This document shows positions 49,292 to 59,190 of a DNA stretch of 64,000 nucleotides, piece after piece; the first letter of the stretch is position 1, and each line of letters opens with the position of its first letter. The stretch covers positions 264,987 through 328,986 of the forward strand of contig JAALLF010000004.1 of the NCBI GenBank assembly GCA_011087645.1, read 5' to 3'. Made by a program: the position numbers and the translations under genes. The notes beneath the pieces were generated by a model. It had not been told where the DNA came from, did no database searches, and worked only from the letters and a program-made list of their open reading frames with translations. This DNA comes from Alphaproteobacteria bacterium. GTDB lineage: Bacteria; Pseudomonadota; Alphaproteobacteria; UBA6615.

Positions 49292-50500
49292 ATGCGTACC
49301 CCACGCCTGGACCGAGACCGCCAACAGTGGATTTACGATTACGTCGTCAAGGAGACCGGACGGGTCTTCCATTGGGACGAAGAAGGCCGTTCGCTACCCA
49401 AGAGCATCAAGAGCCATGCGCAAATTTCCAAACATCTGGGCCGCATGGGCCAGCGGCTCGAGCGGATCGCCGCCGAGGAAGACGCCGCGGGTCATAGCGC
49501 CACCGCGTTCGAACTCTATTACCGCGCATCGCTGACCTTCGCCAACGCGCAGCATCCGGTTCTCGAAACCAATGACGAGAAGGCCTATCTCCATGGCCGC
49601 TGCATCGCCAACTATGAAAAAGTCATCGAACATTGCCCCTACCCCCTCGAGCGGGTCGAGATCCCGTTCGAAGGCGTCGAGCTGCAATGCAACTTCCACA
49701 TCATGCCCGGCAGTCCCAAAGCGCCGGCGCTGATCTACATTCCCGGCTGCGACATGACCAAGGAGATCTATCCCGATCCGCGGGTCAATCACGCCCATCA
49801 TCGCGGCATGCATATGCTGGTCATCGACGGGCCGGGCCAGGGCACCAGCAATCTTCGCAACATCAAGCTCACCCCCGACAATTACGAGCGCGCCCTGTTG
49901 GCGATTGCCGATTGGCTGCAAGCCCGCGAAGAAGTCGATTCCGACGCCATCGTAATCCAGTCCCATTCCATGGGCTCGTTCTGGGGATTGCAGGCGGCGG
50001 CGTCGGGCGATCCGCGCATCAAGGCGGTGGCCGGTCCGTGGGCGTCCTACATCGACAAGTACTACATTCTCGATACCTTCTCGCCGCGCTACAAACAGCT
50101 CTTCGGCTATCTGATGGGCGCGTCCAGCGAAGCCGAGCTCGACGAATGGGTCGGCCAGATGACCGTTGCCGGGCGTGAGGCCGACATTAAATGTCCCGTG
50201 TTGCTGACCGTCGGCGAGTATGATTCGCGGAGCCCGATCGAGCTGATCTACGATTTCTACGGTAAGATTGACGCGCCCAAGGAACTCTGGGTCTACGAAG
50301 ACAGCTTCCATCAGGCCAAGCTATTCGGCGGCGATTCCAACCGCCTGGACTGCCACATGATGTGCATGGACTGGCTGGTCGAGGCGCTGGCCGGCAAGTT
50401 CGGCGCCGGCCATGACCGCAACATCTACCTACGCACCGGTGGTGGCGGACCCAGCGGCGATCAAGGCGAAGGCCAAGACGCCCTGCACTGGTGGGAATAA
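49292..50500 (+). CDS. Alpha/beta hydrolase of the DHPON-hydrolase/FrsA-like group
   Basis: A 402-residue protein. Residues about 1-130 form a helical lid typical of 2,6-dihydroxypseudooxynicotine hydrolase-like enzymes, and the rest is an alpha/beta hydrolase. The nucleophile elbow is IQSHSMGSFWG (serine in S-H-S-M-G), the acid is in LTVGEYDSRSP and the histidine in YEDSFHQAK. It probably cleaves a C-C or amide bond in a catabolic intermediate (inference). An AGGAGG-like site precedes the ATG at 49292. A hairpin follows at 50515-50539. Confidence 0.85.
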   Translation: MRTPRLDRDRQQWIYDYVVKETGRVFHWDEEGRSLPKSIKSHAQISKHLGRMGQRLERIAAEEDAAGHSATAFELYYRASLTFANAQHPVLETNDEKAYLHGRCIANYEKVIEHCPYPLERVEIPFEGVELQCNFHIMPGSPKAPALIYIPGCDMTKEIYPDPRVNHAHHRGMHMLVIDGPGQGTSNLRNIKLTPDNYERALLAIADWLQAREEVDSDAIVIQSHSMGSFWGLQAAASGDPRIKAVAGPWASYIDKYYILDTFSPRYKQLFGYLMGASSEAELDEWVGQMTVAGREADIKCPVLLTVGEYDSRSPIELIYDFYGKIDAPKELWVYEDSFHQAKLFGGDSNRLDCHMMCMDWLVEALAGKFGAGHDRNIYLRTGGGGPSGDQGEGQDALHWWE

Positions 50501-50514
50501 TAACGAGCTAGATC

Positions 50515-50539
50515 GGGGCGTCGTCTGAGGCGACGCCCC
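50515..50539. terminator. Hairpin between convergent genes
   Basis: GGGGCGTCG (50515-50523) pairs with CGACGCCCC (50531-50539) over a seven-base loop, just after the hydrolase stop and before the convergent dehydrogenase stop at 50543. There is no T-tract on either side, so it is likely a weak or bidirectional terminator. Confidence 0.5.
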
Positions 50540-50542
50540 GCG

Positions 50543-51568
50543 TCAGCTGAGGCGTTCGTCGGCCACCGCCGCCTCGCCGTAGACCTCTGGATTGAGAATG
50601 TTAAACGGGCGCTCGCCGGCTAAGAAGCGTTCGATGTTAAGCACCGTTCGCACCGCCATCTCTTCGCGTGTCTCGCGCCCGCCGCTGCCGATGTGGGGTG
50701 TGAACACCACGTTGGGTAAATCGAGCAGGCCTTTGCGCGGGCCCGGATCGGGCTCCGGCACCTCGTTCTGGTAGACGTCGAGCCCGGCGCCACGAATGCG
50801 TCCTTCCAGCAGTGCTGCTTCGAGGGCCGCTTCGTCGATCACATCGCCGCGCGAGGTGTTGATCAAAATCGCGCTCGGCTTCATCAGCGAGATTAAGTGC
50901 GCGTCGATCAGCCCCATCGTGTCCTTGGTCAGCGCAACCGTCAGCGCGACGAAATCGGCTTCCATGAACAGATCTTCGAGCGAGCGGAACTCGGCCCCGC
51001 CAAGCACGAATTCCTCCGCTTTGCTCAGTTGCGTGCGCTTGTTGTAGATGATGTTCATGTCGCAGGCGACCGCCCGGCGGGCCACCATCTGGCCGATATT
51101 GCCCATACCGACGATGCCCAGGGTCTTGCCGTGCAGGCGCGTGCCCATGAAGGCCATCGACTGGTTTTGACGCCAACGGTCGGCGCGTAGGAAAGCGTCG
51201 GCCTCGGGCAACCGCCAGGCCGTCGCCATTAGCAATGCGAAGGTGAATTCCGCCGTGGTCTTGGTGATCATGCCGTAGGGCAGGCCCGACACCGGTATGT
51301 TGCGGCGCGTGGCCGCCGGAATGTCAACAAACTTTGCCGAGCCGTGCATCGCCGCAATATATTGTAAGTTGGCCGCGGCGTTGATGAGGTCTTCGTTGTA
51401 GGGGATTTCCCCCAACGCGTAGAAGATGTCCTGGTCGCGCACCGCCGCCAGCATGTCTTCGTAGGGCATCAGGCGATCGACGTGCGGATAGATTGTCACA
51501 TCACCGAGCTGTTCGAGCTGTTCGAGAGCCACTTCGGGAATCGGTTGCGGCACAAATATTTTGGTCAT
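50543..51568 (-). CDS. D-isomer-specific 2-hydroxyacid dehydrogenase
   Basis: A 341-residue protein. The NAD-binding loop is GIVGMGNIGQMVARRAV, the catalytic arginine is in INTSRGDVIDEAAL, glutamate in VYQNEVPEPDPG and histidine in FTPHIGSGG. Family members include phosphoglycerate, glyoxylate and formate dehydrogenases; the short, plain domain arrangement fits a reductase of small 2-keto acids. It converges with the alpha/beta hydrolase gene. Confidence 0.9.
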   Translation of the reverse strand: MTKIFVPQPIPEVALEQLEQLGDVTIYPHVDRLMPYEDMLAAVRDQDIFYALGEIPYNEDLINAAANLQYIAAMHGSAKFVDIPAATRRNIPVSGLPYGMITKTTAEFTFALLMATAWRLPEADAFLRADRWRQNQSMAFMGTRLHGKTLGIVGMGNIGQMVARRAVACDMNIIYNKRTQLSKAEEFVLGGAEFRSLEDLFMEADFVALTVALTKDTMGLIDAHLISLMKPSAILINTSRGDVIDEAALEAALLEGRIRGAGLDVYQNEVPEPDPGPRKGLLDLPNVVFTPHIGSGGRETREEMAVRTVLNIERFLAGERPFNILNPEVYGEAAVADERLS

Positions 51569-52088
51569 TCTTTCCTCACTGGCAAAGGTTGCTATTGCAC
51601 TTACGCTGCCGGCTGGCTGTTGTCTTCTAAGCTAGAGCAGTATCCAGGAAGATTGAACCATTCTGGCGGCGCGGATGTGTGACAAGGCCAAGGGTTTCGG
51701 TGAAGAGCATAGCCGTAGCTATGGTCGATCCGAAACCCGCCGGCATTGGCGCTCAGCCGCCCGCCCCTTCGGGTTGGTGATCGGCGGGCATCCGCTTTGT
51801 CAGACGGCTTGCTCGATGCGCCGCATCGCGCCGTGCCGTCTTCCGCGCGGACTGCCGCCCCGATCATCAACAGAATTGATTCAATCTTCCTGGATACTGC
51901 TCTAGCTTGTGTGACCGGTTCGGCGGAATACCAACACCACTCAGTCAGTCGTCGGCCAGCGGATGGGTAGCGGCAAGGCGCGCGCTGTGTATGCCGGGGA
52001 CAAAACTGTAGACCGCCGCCGGTGTATGCATACCGCCCTCACGGACTACTGAAAATTTCAGAAAAATATGCTGGCCGATGGCATGGGT
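51569..52088. other. Intergenic region carrying a MITE-like element
   Basis: About 520 bases between the dehydrogenase gene start and the tctA stop, without a convincing gene. More than half of it (51629-51908) is the inverted-repeat-bounded element listed separately. The remainder shows no domain-bearing frame. Confidence 0.6.
51629..51908. mobile_element. MITE-like element with 31 bp terminal inverted repeats
   Basis: The left end AAGCTAGAGCAGTATCCAGG (start of 51629-51659) and the right end CCTGGATACTGCTCTAGCTT (end of 51878-51908) are part of 31-base inverted repeats that match at 30 of 31 positions. The element is 280 bases long and has no transposase. CTAG sits at both ends, as expected for insertion at TA/CTAG sites by IS630/Tc1-type transposases. 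The interior has no long frame, so movement would depend on a transposase encoded elsewhere. Confidence 0.85.
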
Positions 52089-53609
52089 CTAATCTGTGGC
52101 CTGTGCTTCCCGGCGGTTCTGACGCATATTGGAGACAAAGCTGTAAACTGCGGCGGCCAATGCCAAAATCAGGATTGCCGCCGTGAGCGGGCCCGTGACG
52201 ATCTCGAAAAAATCGCCGCGGGTGATGGTCAGCGCCCGGCTGAGGTTGCTCTCGATGATCGGGCCCATGATGAAGGCAAGCACGATTGGCACGACAGGGA
52301 TGTTGATCTTCTCCAAGAGATAGGCGCTCGCGGCCAGCACGAGCACCATGATGATGTGCACCGAATTATTTGCAAAAGCATAAGCGCCGGCGACGATCAG
52401 CAGTAGCACGAAGGGGCCGAGAATGCGCAGCGGCACTCGCGAGACAAGGCTGAACGTGCTGGTTCCAAGAAGTCCAACGATCAGCAGAAACAGGTTGATC
52501 ATCAAGAGGCCGATGAAAACCGTCAATACAAAGTCGCCCTGTTGCTGGAACAAGATCGGGCCCGGCACGACGCCTTTTGAGATCAGGACGCCGAGCAAGA
52601 TCGCTGCGCCGCCCGACCCCGGAATGCCAAGCGACAGCGTCGGCACGAGCGTGCCGGCGACCACTGCATTGTTGGCGACTTCCGGTGCGGCGATACCTTC
52701 GGGAATACCGGTGCCGAACTTTTCCGGGCGTTTCGACCAGCGCTTCTCCTCGCTATAGGCGAGCAGCGCGCCAACCGATCCGCCCGCGCCCGGTATGGCG
52801 CCAGCCAAGGTGCCGAGCAGGCTGCCGCGTATCCATGTCGGAATCAGCAGCTTGACGTCGGCGCGTGTGACCCGGTTGCGTTCCTTCTGTTCGGCGCGGT
52901 TGACGACCGCCTGACCGGCAGCGGTACGGCGATTGTCGACGAGGAGCCGGAATGCCTCGGGGCCGGCCAGGAATCCGATGATAACCACGACGAGCGGAAT
53001 GCCATCCAACAATAATCCCTGATTGAACGTAAATCTGAGACCGCCAAATCCCGAGGATCCGACGGTTGCAAGGAGAAGCCCGATCCCGACAGCGAGAAAC
53101 CCGCGAGCGGCATCCTTGCCGAAGAAGCCGCCGACGATTGAGAGGCCGAACACCCCGACGGCAAACAACTCGCCCGGCCCGAAAGCGAGCGCCACAATTC
53201 CGAGCGAGGTCCCGGCAACGATGAAAATGATCGTGCTGACCGTGCCGCCGAGTACGCCCGAGTAAAGCGAAATCCTGAGCGCGCGGTGCGAGAGACCCTG
53301 TCGCGCCATCGCATACCCATCGAGCACCGTCACCGCTGAAGCACCGGTACCGGGAGTGCGGATCAGGATGGCTGGAATCGAGCTGCCGTACTCGACCGCG
53401 GAATAGACGGCGATCAGGAACAGGACGGCCTGGTCGACACTCATGGCGAATGTCACTGGGAACAGAAGCGCCAGTGCCTGCGAACTGCCAAAGCCCGGGA
53501 GCGCGCCAAGGATGATGCCGATGACGACGCCGGCCAGCATGGTAACGATGATGGTGACCGAATTGAGCGTCAAAAATGCCGCGCCCAGGTCCACAAGGTA
53601 AGAGTCCAT
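52089..53609 (-). CDS. tctA: Tripartite tricarboxylate transporter large permease TctA
   Basis: A 506-residue protein with about 12 membrane helices. TctA motifs are complete: LAGVVIGIILGALPGFGSSQALALLFPVTF, YSAVEYGSSIPAILIRTPGTGASAVTVLDGYAMARQG, GAIPGAGGSVGALLAYSEEKRWSK, and EGIAAPEVANNAVVAGTLVPTLSLGIPG. It forms the main translocation path for carboxylates delivered by TctC. It lies 18 bases after tctB. Confidence 0.95.
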   Translation of the reverse strand: MDSYLVDLGAAFLTLNSVTIIVTMLAGVVIGIILGALPGFGSSQALALLFPVTFAMSVDQAVLFLIAVYSAVEYGSSIPAILIRTPGTGASAVTVLDGYAMARQGLSHRALRISLYSGVLGGTVSTIIFIVAGTSLGIVALAFGPGELFAVGVFGLSIVGGFFGKDAARGFLAVGIGLLLATVGSSGFGGLRFTFNQGLLLDGIPLVVVIIGFLAGPEAFRLLVDNRRTAAGQAVVNRAEQKERNRVTRADVKLLIPTWIRGSLLGTLAGAIPGAGGSVGALLAYSEEKRWSKRPEKFGTGIPEGIAAPEVANNAVVAGTLVPTLSLGIPGSGGAAILLGVLISKGVVPGPILFQQQGDFVLTVFIGLLMINLFLLIVGLLGTSTFSLVSRVPLRILGPFVLLLIVAGAYAFANNSVHIIMVLVLAASAYLLEKINIPVVPIVLAFIMGPIIESNLSRALTITRGDFFEIVTGPLTAAILILALAAAVYSFVSNMRQNRREAQATD

Positions 53610-53627
53610 GGTTTGCCGCCGCCCGGG

Positions 53628-54182
53628 TCAGAAGTAAATGTATCGGGGAAGGAATTGTAGCGGCAGCGGGATACGCAACAGCAGCCCGAAACCGACATAT
53701 GCGACGAGCGTTGTCGCGAGCGACAACGCGAAGGCATAGCCGAGCGATCGGGCGGGATGATCGCTTAACCCAGCCATGCGCGGGCCGAGCAGCGCCAGCA
53801 GCAAGACAAATGTCATGATCTCGAAGCCGACCGGCACGAGTAGCAGGCCGTAGCCAATGACGAGTGCACAAACGGTCAAATACTCTACCCAGTGGATCGA
53901 GAAACTCGGCGCCTCACCCGCCGCTAGTTGGGCGCCGCGCGGCCTCAGCATCGTCTTGATTAGGATTGTCGCCGCGCATATGAACCCGAAAATTAGCACC
54001 AGCCGCGGAAAGAACGAATCGCCCGGGTAGCCCGGCAGGATCGGTGGCGTCATGTTCGTCGTCTCATAGAGCATGAACACAAACCAGCCGAGGATCACTA
54101 CCGTGGCAACGACGACGGACGCTTTCATCGGCAAGATCACCTCATAACGCGACCGCTTTTCGTCATCAGTCTGATCCGTCAT
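53628..54182 (-). CDS. tctB: Tripartite tricarboxylate transporter small permease TctB
   Basis: A 184-residue protein with four membrane helices (SVVVATVVILGWFVFMLYE; LVLIFGFICAATILIKTML; YLTVCALVIGYGLLLVPVGF; LGYAFALSLATTLVAYVGF). Order and length fit TctB. The ATG at 54182 is chosen after GGGG; an upstream TTG four codons earlier is possible. It lies between tctC and tctA on the same strand. Confidence 0.9.
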   Translation of the reverse strand: MTDQTDDEKRSRYEVILPMKASVVVATVVILGWFVFMLYETTNMTPPILPGYPGDSFFPRLVLIFGFICAATILIKTMLRPRGAQLAAGEAPSFSIHWVEYLTVCALVIGYGLLLVPVGFEIMTFVLLLALLGPRMAGLSDHPARSLGYAFALSLATTLVAYVGFGLLLRIPLPLQFLPRYIYF

Positions 54183-54319
54183 CGAATTCCCCAATAACCA
54201 ACAAATGCCAACCGGTGCACGGCCATGCCCGGCTTATGCCGGCTACGCAAATAAAATGGAAATTTGAGCGAAATGGCGGGCGGGTTACCCCGCCCGCCAA
54301 TCGTCACTAGCTGGACTTA

Positions 54320-55357
54320 TTACTGGCCGATCATCTTGTTTTCGATCATGAAATCCTTCACGACCGCCTGATTCTTCATCATATCCTTATTGATCCAGTC
54401 GCGATCGTCGCGAATGTCGAGAACAAGGTGGGTACCCGCCGACAAGTACTCTTGGAAGAAGTCGAGCTCATACATGTTGTGCAGAGCCAGGACCAGCTTA
54501 TCCATGATCGGCTCGGGCGTACCCTTCTTGACTGCAAGACCCTGCCAATGATGCGGGATCTGCCAGTTGAGACCAACCTCATTCACGTTCCTCACGTCCT
54601 TCCAGTCCGGATCGTCGAGCCGACCGTCGCTCAACAACATGACGAGCGGGATCGCCGTGCCGGCTTGGAGATGCGGCCGCCAGGTGCGCGGCGATGCGTG
54701 CCCGACATCGATATGCCCACCCATCACGTCTTTAACGGTGTCGCCGTCGCCTCCATACGGAACGTAGGTGACACATTCGCCAATACCGGCCGCCGAGAGG
54801 AGCGAAACCTGTTGGCGATGATGGGTCGAGCCGATTTTGTTCGAGCCCATCGCCAGTTCGCCGCAATTCTCTTTGGCAACTTTGACAAAGTCTTCAAAGG
54901 TCTTGATGCCCCATTTGTTGCCTTTTAGAACCGCAAGGCCATAAGTGTGATTTTCCACTTGGCCAAAGAACTGGAAATCGTCCTGATAGGTCTTGGTATA
55001 GTGCGGCAGATGGAAGTAGCCGTAGAAGCTGGCGCTGACATGCATCATTGTAAGTCCGTCGGCGGGCTTTTCAGACAAATAGAGGACCGGCTCATGCTGC
55101 GAGCCGCCGCTCTTGAACTGCACCTCAACCGGCACGCCGAGTTCCTCGGAGAAGCCGCGCGCCAGATTCTGACACCACACCGCGACACTCGAGCCGGGCC
55201 GCGTTGTGCAGACGAAATCAATCGGCCCGGACGGGAACCCCCCTGCCTTGGCGGCGCTGGCCTCGATGTCCGCCCTGTCCATGTATTGCGCAGTGGCCGG
55301 TACAGTCGCGAACGCGACAACGGCCAAGGCACCAACTAATCCTGTCATTAAACGCAT
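54320..55357 (-). CDS. tctC: Tripartite tricarboxylate transporter binding protein TctC/Bug-type
   Basis: A 345-residue periplasmic binding protein. The signal peptide is LMTGLVGALAVVAFATVPATA, and the mature part is a two-lobe binding protein with PIDFVCTTRPGSSVAVWCQ near the N-terminus and YGGDGDTVKDVMGGHIDVG in the middle. The ligand is a carboxylate; which one is not clear. The ATG at 55357 follows GGGAGG. It is the first gene of the transporter operon. Confidence 0.9.
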   Translation of the reverse strand: MRLMTGLVGALAVVAFATVPATAQYMDRADIEASAAKAGGFPSGPIDFVCTTRPGSSVAVWCQNLARGFSEELGVPVEVQFKSGGSQHEPVLYLSEKPADGLTMMHVSASFYGYFHLPHYTKTYQDDFQFFGQVENHTYGLAVLKGNKWGIKTFEDFVKVAKENCGELAMGSNKIGSTHHRQQVSLLSAAGIGECVTYVPYGGDGDTVKDVMGGHIDVGHASPRTWRPHLQAGTAIPLVMLLSDGRLDDPDWKDVRNVNEVGLNWQIPHHWQGLAVKKGTPEPIMDKLVLALHNMYELDFFQEYLSAGTHLVLDIRDDRDWINKDMMKNQAVVKDFMIENKMIGQ

Positions 55358-55787
55358 TAGATTCCTCCCATTCATTATCGTTATTCGTGTGAAACGTAAT
55401 CGATCAACTGCAAGCACAACCGGCGCTTGCCAGGTTAAAGTTACCATCCCGATCGTCAGAACCGCGTAGCGCGCCTGTCTGGCTGAGCCACAAACCTATT
55501 GGGGCCTATTGTGGATCAGCGGTCGCTACACGTTCGCTTTTAAGCAAGCGATTGCGCGCCGCTCAAACTGCGGCATAGCAAAAAAGTTGTCGGGCTTATT
55601 ATTGTTGTACACACCGAACTAAATGCTAGGTCAAAACCATAGCCCAGATATGGCAGACCTGTAACCTCTAAATAAAATCGACTGCGGGCTCGAGAAAACC
55701 AGGTGACTGGCTACAGCGTAAAATGCGCGTGCCGGTTATCGGCATGTGCCAAACTTTTCTAACAACGGCCCGAAATAATACACCCCA
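55358..55787. other. Intergenic region upstream of tctC
   Basis: About 430 bases with no gene; it should contain the tctCBA promoter and the end of the acyl-CoA synthetase transcript. The short frames here carry no domain. No clear promoter motif was assigned. Confidence 0.45.
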
Positions 55788-57260
55788 TCACCCCGCATCG
55801 CGCTGGCGTACGACTTCCTGCTCGATCAGGTCTTTTAATTCGGCTTTGCGGACTTTGCCCTGATCGGATTTCGGCAATTCGGGCAAGAACAGGATGAGCT
55901 GGGGCACTTTGAAACCGGCCAGCCGGGTCTTACAGAAATTCTGAAGCGTTTCGACTTCGACGGGAGCCTGCGTCGCCACGACGGCGACCACCACTTCGCC
56001 AACACGGGCATGGGGCCAGCCCATTGCGGCGGCTTCGATAACTTCCGGATGTTCCTTAAGCGCGGTCTCGACTTCGATGGGATAGAACTTGGCGCCCGCA
56101 TTGTTGATCACATCGTCGGCGCGCCCTTTGAGGAAAAAATAACCATCCGCGCTCAAGATGGCGACGTCACCGGGGTAAAACCAGCCGTGCCTGAAGGCTA
56201 TGGCGCTGGCCTCCGGATCGTTCAGATAGCTGGTCGGCGGCATGGCGACACGGAACCGCAACAGGCCCAGTGAGTCTGGTGGTAGCGGCGTATCTTGTTC
56301 ATCGACAATTTCCGCCTCGACACCTTCGATGATGCGACCGACCGCATCCGGGTGCGTATCCTGTTCGGCGGGCGGCAGCGTGGAAATCAAGCCAACTTCG
56401 TTGGTGCCAAATGTCTCGACGATGTTGGGCGCGATCCGTTGCCGCGCGAGCTGGCGTTGCGCGTTGGTAACCGGCGCCGCGCCGACAAAAATCGCGCGCA
56501 GGTCCGGCAATAGCGGCGTTGGCTGGCCGCTCAACGATGAGAGGCCCTGCAGATGCATGGGCGTGATATGCAGGAACGTTATGGCTTTATCGCGCACCTG
56601 CGTCGCCATTTCACCGGGCGAGCCGGCTCGCTTGATAACCACCGTGGCGCCGACGCTCAACATGCCCAGGCAAATCGTCCGGCCCATATCGAAGGCCATG
56701 CTCATCACCGCCAAGTACCGGTCGTCAGCAGACCATCCCAAGCCGCGGCTGTAGCGCACAAAGCGTTCCTGAAGCTGGCCGTGACTGCGCACAAACGACT
56801 TCGGCCGGCCGGTGGTGCCGGAAGATTGGCTGAGGATCAAGGGATGGTCGACACCGGCCTCGAACCTCTCGCCGGGCCGCGGCGCCGGCCGACAAATCCC
56901 GGCGAAGGTCAGGCACGGCAATTCGTCCACCGGCGCCGGCCCATCGTCGGTAATCGCCAAAACCGGGTTCACGCCCTCCATGCGCAGCGCGATCTCGGCC
57001 GGTGGTAGCCGAGGACTGATGGCGAAAATGCAGACGCCGACCCGGGCGAGCGCGCAGATGACGGTGAGGTGGTCCGCCGAATCCCCGGCAAATATGACGA
57101 CGGTTTCGCCCGGCGCGACCTGTGCGGCTTGCAGGTTTCCCGCCGCATTGTCGACCCGCGCGTCAAAGTCCGCATAGGTAACGCGCCGTTTGCCGTCCTC
57201 AATCGCCACATGTTCGGGACGTTTGGTCGCCTGCTCGGTAATCGCGTCCGCTATGTTCAC
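55788..57260 (-). CDS. AMP-dependent acyl-CoA synthetase/ligase
   Basis: A 490-residue ANL-family enzyme. The P-loop-like AMP motif is LSQSSGTTGRPKSFVRSH, the second motif is FGTNEVGLISTLPP, the linker is DVAILSADGYFFLKGRADDVINNAGAKFYP and the C-terminal lysine region is SDQGKVRKAELKD. It activates a carboxylic acid to its CoA thioester with ATP; the substrate is not predictable. The GTG start follows GGAG. It is divergent from the PEP-mutase-family gene. Confidence 0.9.
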   Translation of the reverse strand: MNIADAITEQATKRPEHVAIEDGKRRVTYADFDARVDNAAGNLQAAQVAPGETVVIFAGDSADHLTVICALARVGVCIFAISPRLPPAEIALRMEGVNPVLAITDDGPAPVDELPCLTFAGICRPAPRPGERFEAGVDHPLILSQSSGTTGRPKSFVRSHGQLQERFVRYSRGLGWSADDRYLAVMSMAFDMGRTICLGMLSVGATVVIKRAGSPGEMATQVRDKAITFLHITPMHLQGLSSLSGQPTPLLPDLRAIFVGAAPVTNAQRQLARQRIAPNIVETFGTNEVGLISTLPPAEQDTHPDAVGRIIEGVEAEIVDEQDTPLPPDSLGLLRFRVAMPPTSYLNDPEASAIAFRHGWFYPGDVAILSADGYFFLKGRADDVINNAGAKFYPIEVETALKEHPEVIEAAAMGWPHARVGEVVVAVVATQAPVEVETLQNFCKTRLAGFKVPQLILFLPELPKSDQGKVRKAELKDLIEQEVVRQRDAG

Positions 57261-57410
57261 TTGCCCGTCGCTCCAAAACCTGGATTACGCCTGTTCCTGA
57301 TACCGTGATTCGAGCGTAACACTCTTAGGTTCCTTCGTTTTAGATCGCTGAAGTCGCGCGATTATCGTAGCATCCGCCCCACCCGCTTCCACGACAAAGA
57401 GAGTTCCGCT

Positions 57411-58280
57411 ATGCCATCCCGCACCAGTTTTCGCGAATTGCTCAAGCGCGACGAGACCCTCGTTATGCCCGGCGCTCAGGATGCCCTAAGCGCCCGACTG
57501 ATCGAGCAAGCTGGCTTCGATGCGTTTTTTATCGGCGGCTTTCAGGTCGCCGGCATTCATTACGCGCTACCCGATATTGGTTTGATTTCGCTGGGGGATA
57601 TCGCGCCCATCGTGCGCAATATTCTGAGCGCCACGTCCCTGCCGGTGATGATGGATATCGACGATGGCTATGGCGATGTGAAAAATGTCGTGCACACGGT
57701 CCACACCTATGAGGATATGGGCGTCGGCTGCATGTTCTTAGAAGATCAAGTTTCGCCCAAGCGCTGCGGCCATCTGGACGGAAAGCAAGTGGTGCCGGTC
57801 GAGGATATGGAAGCAAAAATCCGCGCCGCGGTCAGCGAGCGCAAAAACCCGGACACGTTCTTGATCGCACGCACCGACGCGCTAGCGGTCGAAGGGCTCG
57901 ACGCCGCGCTGCGCCGGGGCGAACGTTATCTGGCCGCCGGCGCCGATGGGCTGTTCGTGGAATCGCCGTTGAATGTGGACGAGCTGGCTAAAATCGGCGC
58001 TACCTTCGACGCGCCGATGCTCGCCAACATGCTGGAATCCGGGCGCACACCGATCCTCAAGCCGTCGGAGTTGAAGGAGATCGGCTACGACATGGCGATT
58101 TATGGCATCACGCTTTTGATGCACATCACCCAGCATATGCAGATGGTGTTAGATGATTTACGCAGCGAGCGGTTGGAGATGACCGGCAACGCCATTAGCT
58201 TCGACGATTACAAGAAGGTCGTCGGGTTCGACAAATGGGACCGGGTCGAGAACACCCATTCAATAGATAATACTGGCTGA
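57411..58280 (+). CDS. Isocitrate lyase/PEP mutase superfamily enzyme
   Basis: A 289-residue TIM-barrel protein. Metal-binding D84-D85 are in MDIDDGYGD, the catalytic loop is K117-R-C-G-H121 in VSPKRCGH, and FFIGGFQVAG and RTDALAVEG are conserved. The KRCGH cysteine points to a lyase (2-methylisocitrate lyase, oxaloacetate decarboxylase or dimethylmalate lyase type) rather than PEP mutase. It starts a pair with the SDR gene eight bases downstream. Confidence 0.9.
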   Translation: MPSRTSFRELLKRDETLVMPGAQDALSARLIEQAGFDAFFIGGFQVAGIHYALPDIGLISLGDIAPIVRNILSATSLPVMMDIDDGYGDVKNVVHTVHTYEDMGVGCMFLEDQVSPKRCGHLDGKQVVPVEDMEAKIRAAVSERKNPDTFLIARTDALAVEGLDAALRRGERYLAAGADGLFVESPLNVDELAKIGATFDAPMLANMLESGRTPILKPSELKEIGYDMAIYGITLLMHITQHMQMVLDDLRSERLEMTGNAISFDDYKKVVGFDKWDRVENTHSIDNTG

Positions 58281-58288
58281 GGAAAACC

Positions 58289-59053
58289 ATGGGACGCATG
58301 ACAGACAGGGTCGCCATTGTCACCGGCGCCGGCGGCAGCATCGGCTTGGCCAGCGCCAAGTTACTCGCCAGCGAAGGCGCCAAGGTGCTGCTGGTCGATA
58401 ACCGCGCCGACGATCTGGCCATGGCGCTCGATGCGCTCGGTGGCGCCAGCGAAAATGTCGACGCGGCGCAGGCCGACGTCGGCGATGAGGCGGACACCCG
58501 GAACTATATCGACCAGGCGATCGCCAAATGGGGCCGCCTCGACACGCTGTTCTGCAATGCCGGGATCAGCGGCGACAACAAGCCGATCGCCGACTTTCCC
58601 ATCGAGATCTTCGACGCGGTACTGCGCGTGAACGTGCGCGGGCCGTTCCTGGCCTGCAAGTTCGCCCTGCCCCATATGGACGCCGGCGGCAGTATCATCA
58701 TCACCTCGTCGATCATGGGCGTGCAGGCCAATCCCAACTCGGCCGCCTATGCCACCTCGAAGCACGCCGTGGTCGGGCTGATGCGCACCATCGCTAAGGA
58801 GATTGGCCCGCGCGGTATCAGGTGCAACGTCATCGCCCCCGGCCCCATCGATAATGATTTCCAACTCGCCATCGAAGACCGTATGAGCAAGGTGACCGGC
58901 ACCAACGCCACCGAAATGCTCAATCAGCGCATCCCGCTCCGCCGCCACGGTCAGGCCGACGAAATCGCCCAGACGGTGTTATTCCTGGCCTCCGATATGA
59001 GCAGTTTCAGCACCGGCGCAGTGTTCATGGCCGATGGCGGCATGGCCGGTTAA
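58289..59053 (+). CDS. Short-chain dehydrogenase/reductase
   Basis: A 254-residue SDR with a cofactor motif TGAGGSIG, aspartate after the second strand (LLVDNRADD) favouring NAD, NAG in FCNAGISG, asparagine in RVNVRGPF, serine in ITSSIMG, and YATSK in AAYATSKHAVVGLM. The tetrad is complete. It follows the lyase gene by eight bases and they probably act on the same pathway (inference). Confidence 0.9.
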   Translation: MGRMTDRVAIVTGAGGSIGLASAKLLASEGAKVLLVDNRADDLAMALDALGGASENVDAAQADVGDEADTRNYIDQAIAKWGRLDTLFCNAGISGDNKPIADFPIEIFDAVLRVNVRGPFLACKFALPHMDAGGSIIITSSIMGVQANPNSAAYATSKHAVVGLMRTIAKEIGPRGIRCNVIAPGPIDNDFQLAIEDRMSKVTGTNATEMLNQRIPLRRHGQADEIAQTVLFLASDMSSFSTGAVFMADGGMAG

Positions 59054-59190
59054 CCGCCGCCAGCCTCGAGAATTTGCATTAAAGTAAATTTCTAATGGCA
59101 TGTAATACAACAATTTATTGGCGTAGTTTTCACCGCACGGACAAGTTGTTAAACTGCAAAAAATTAAACCATCTTTGAGGAGGACCCCTC

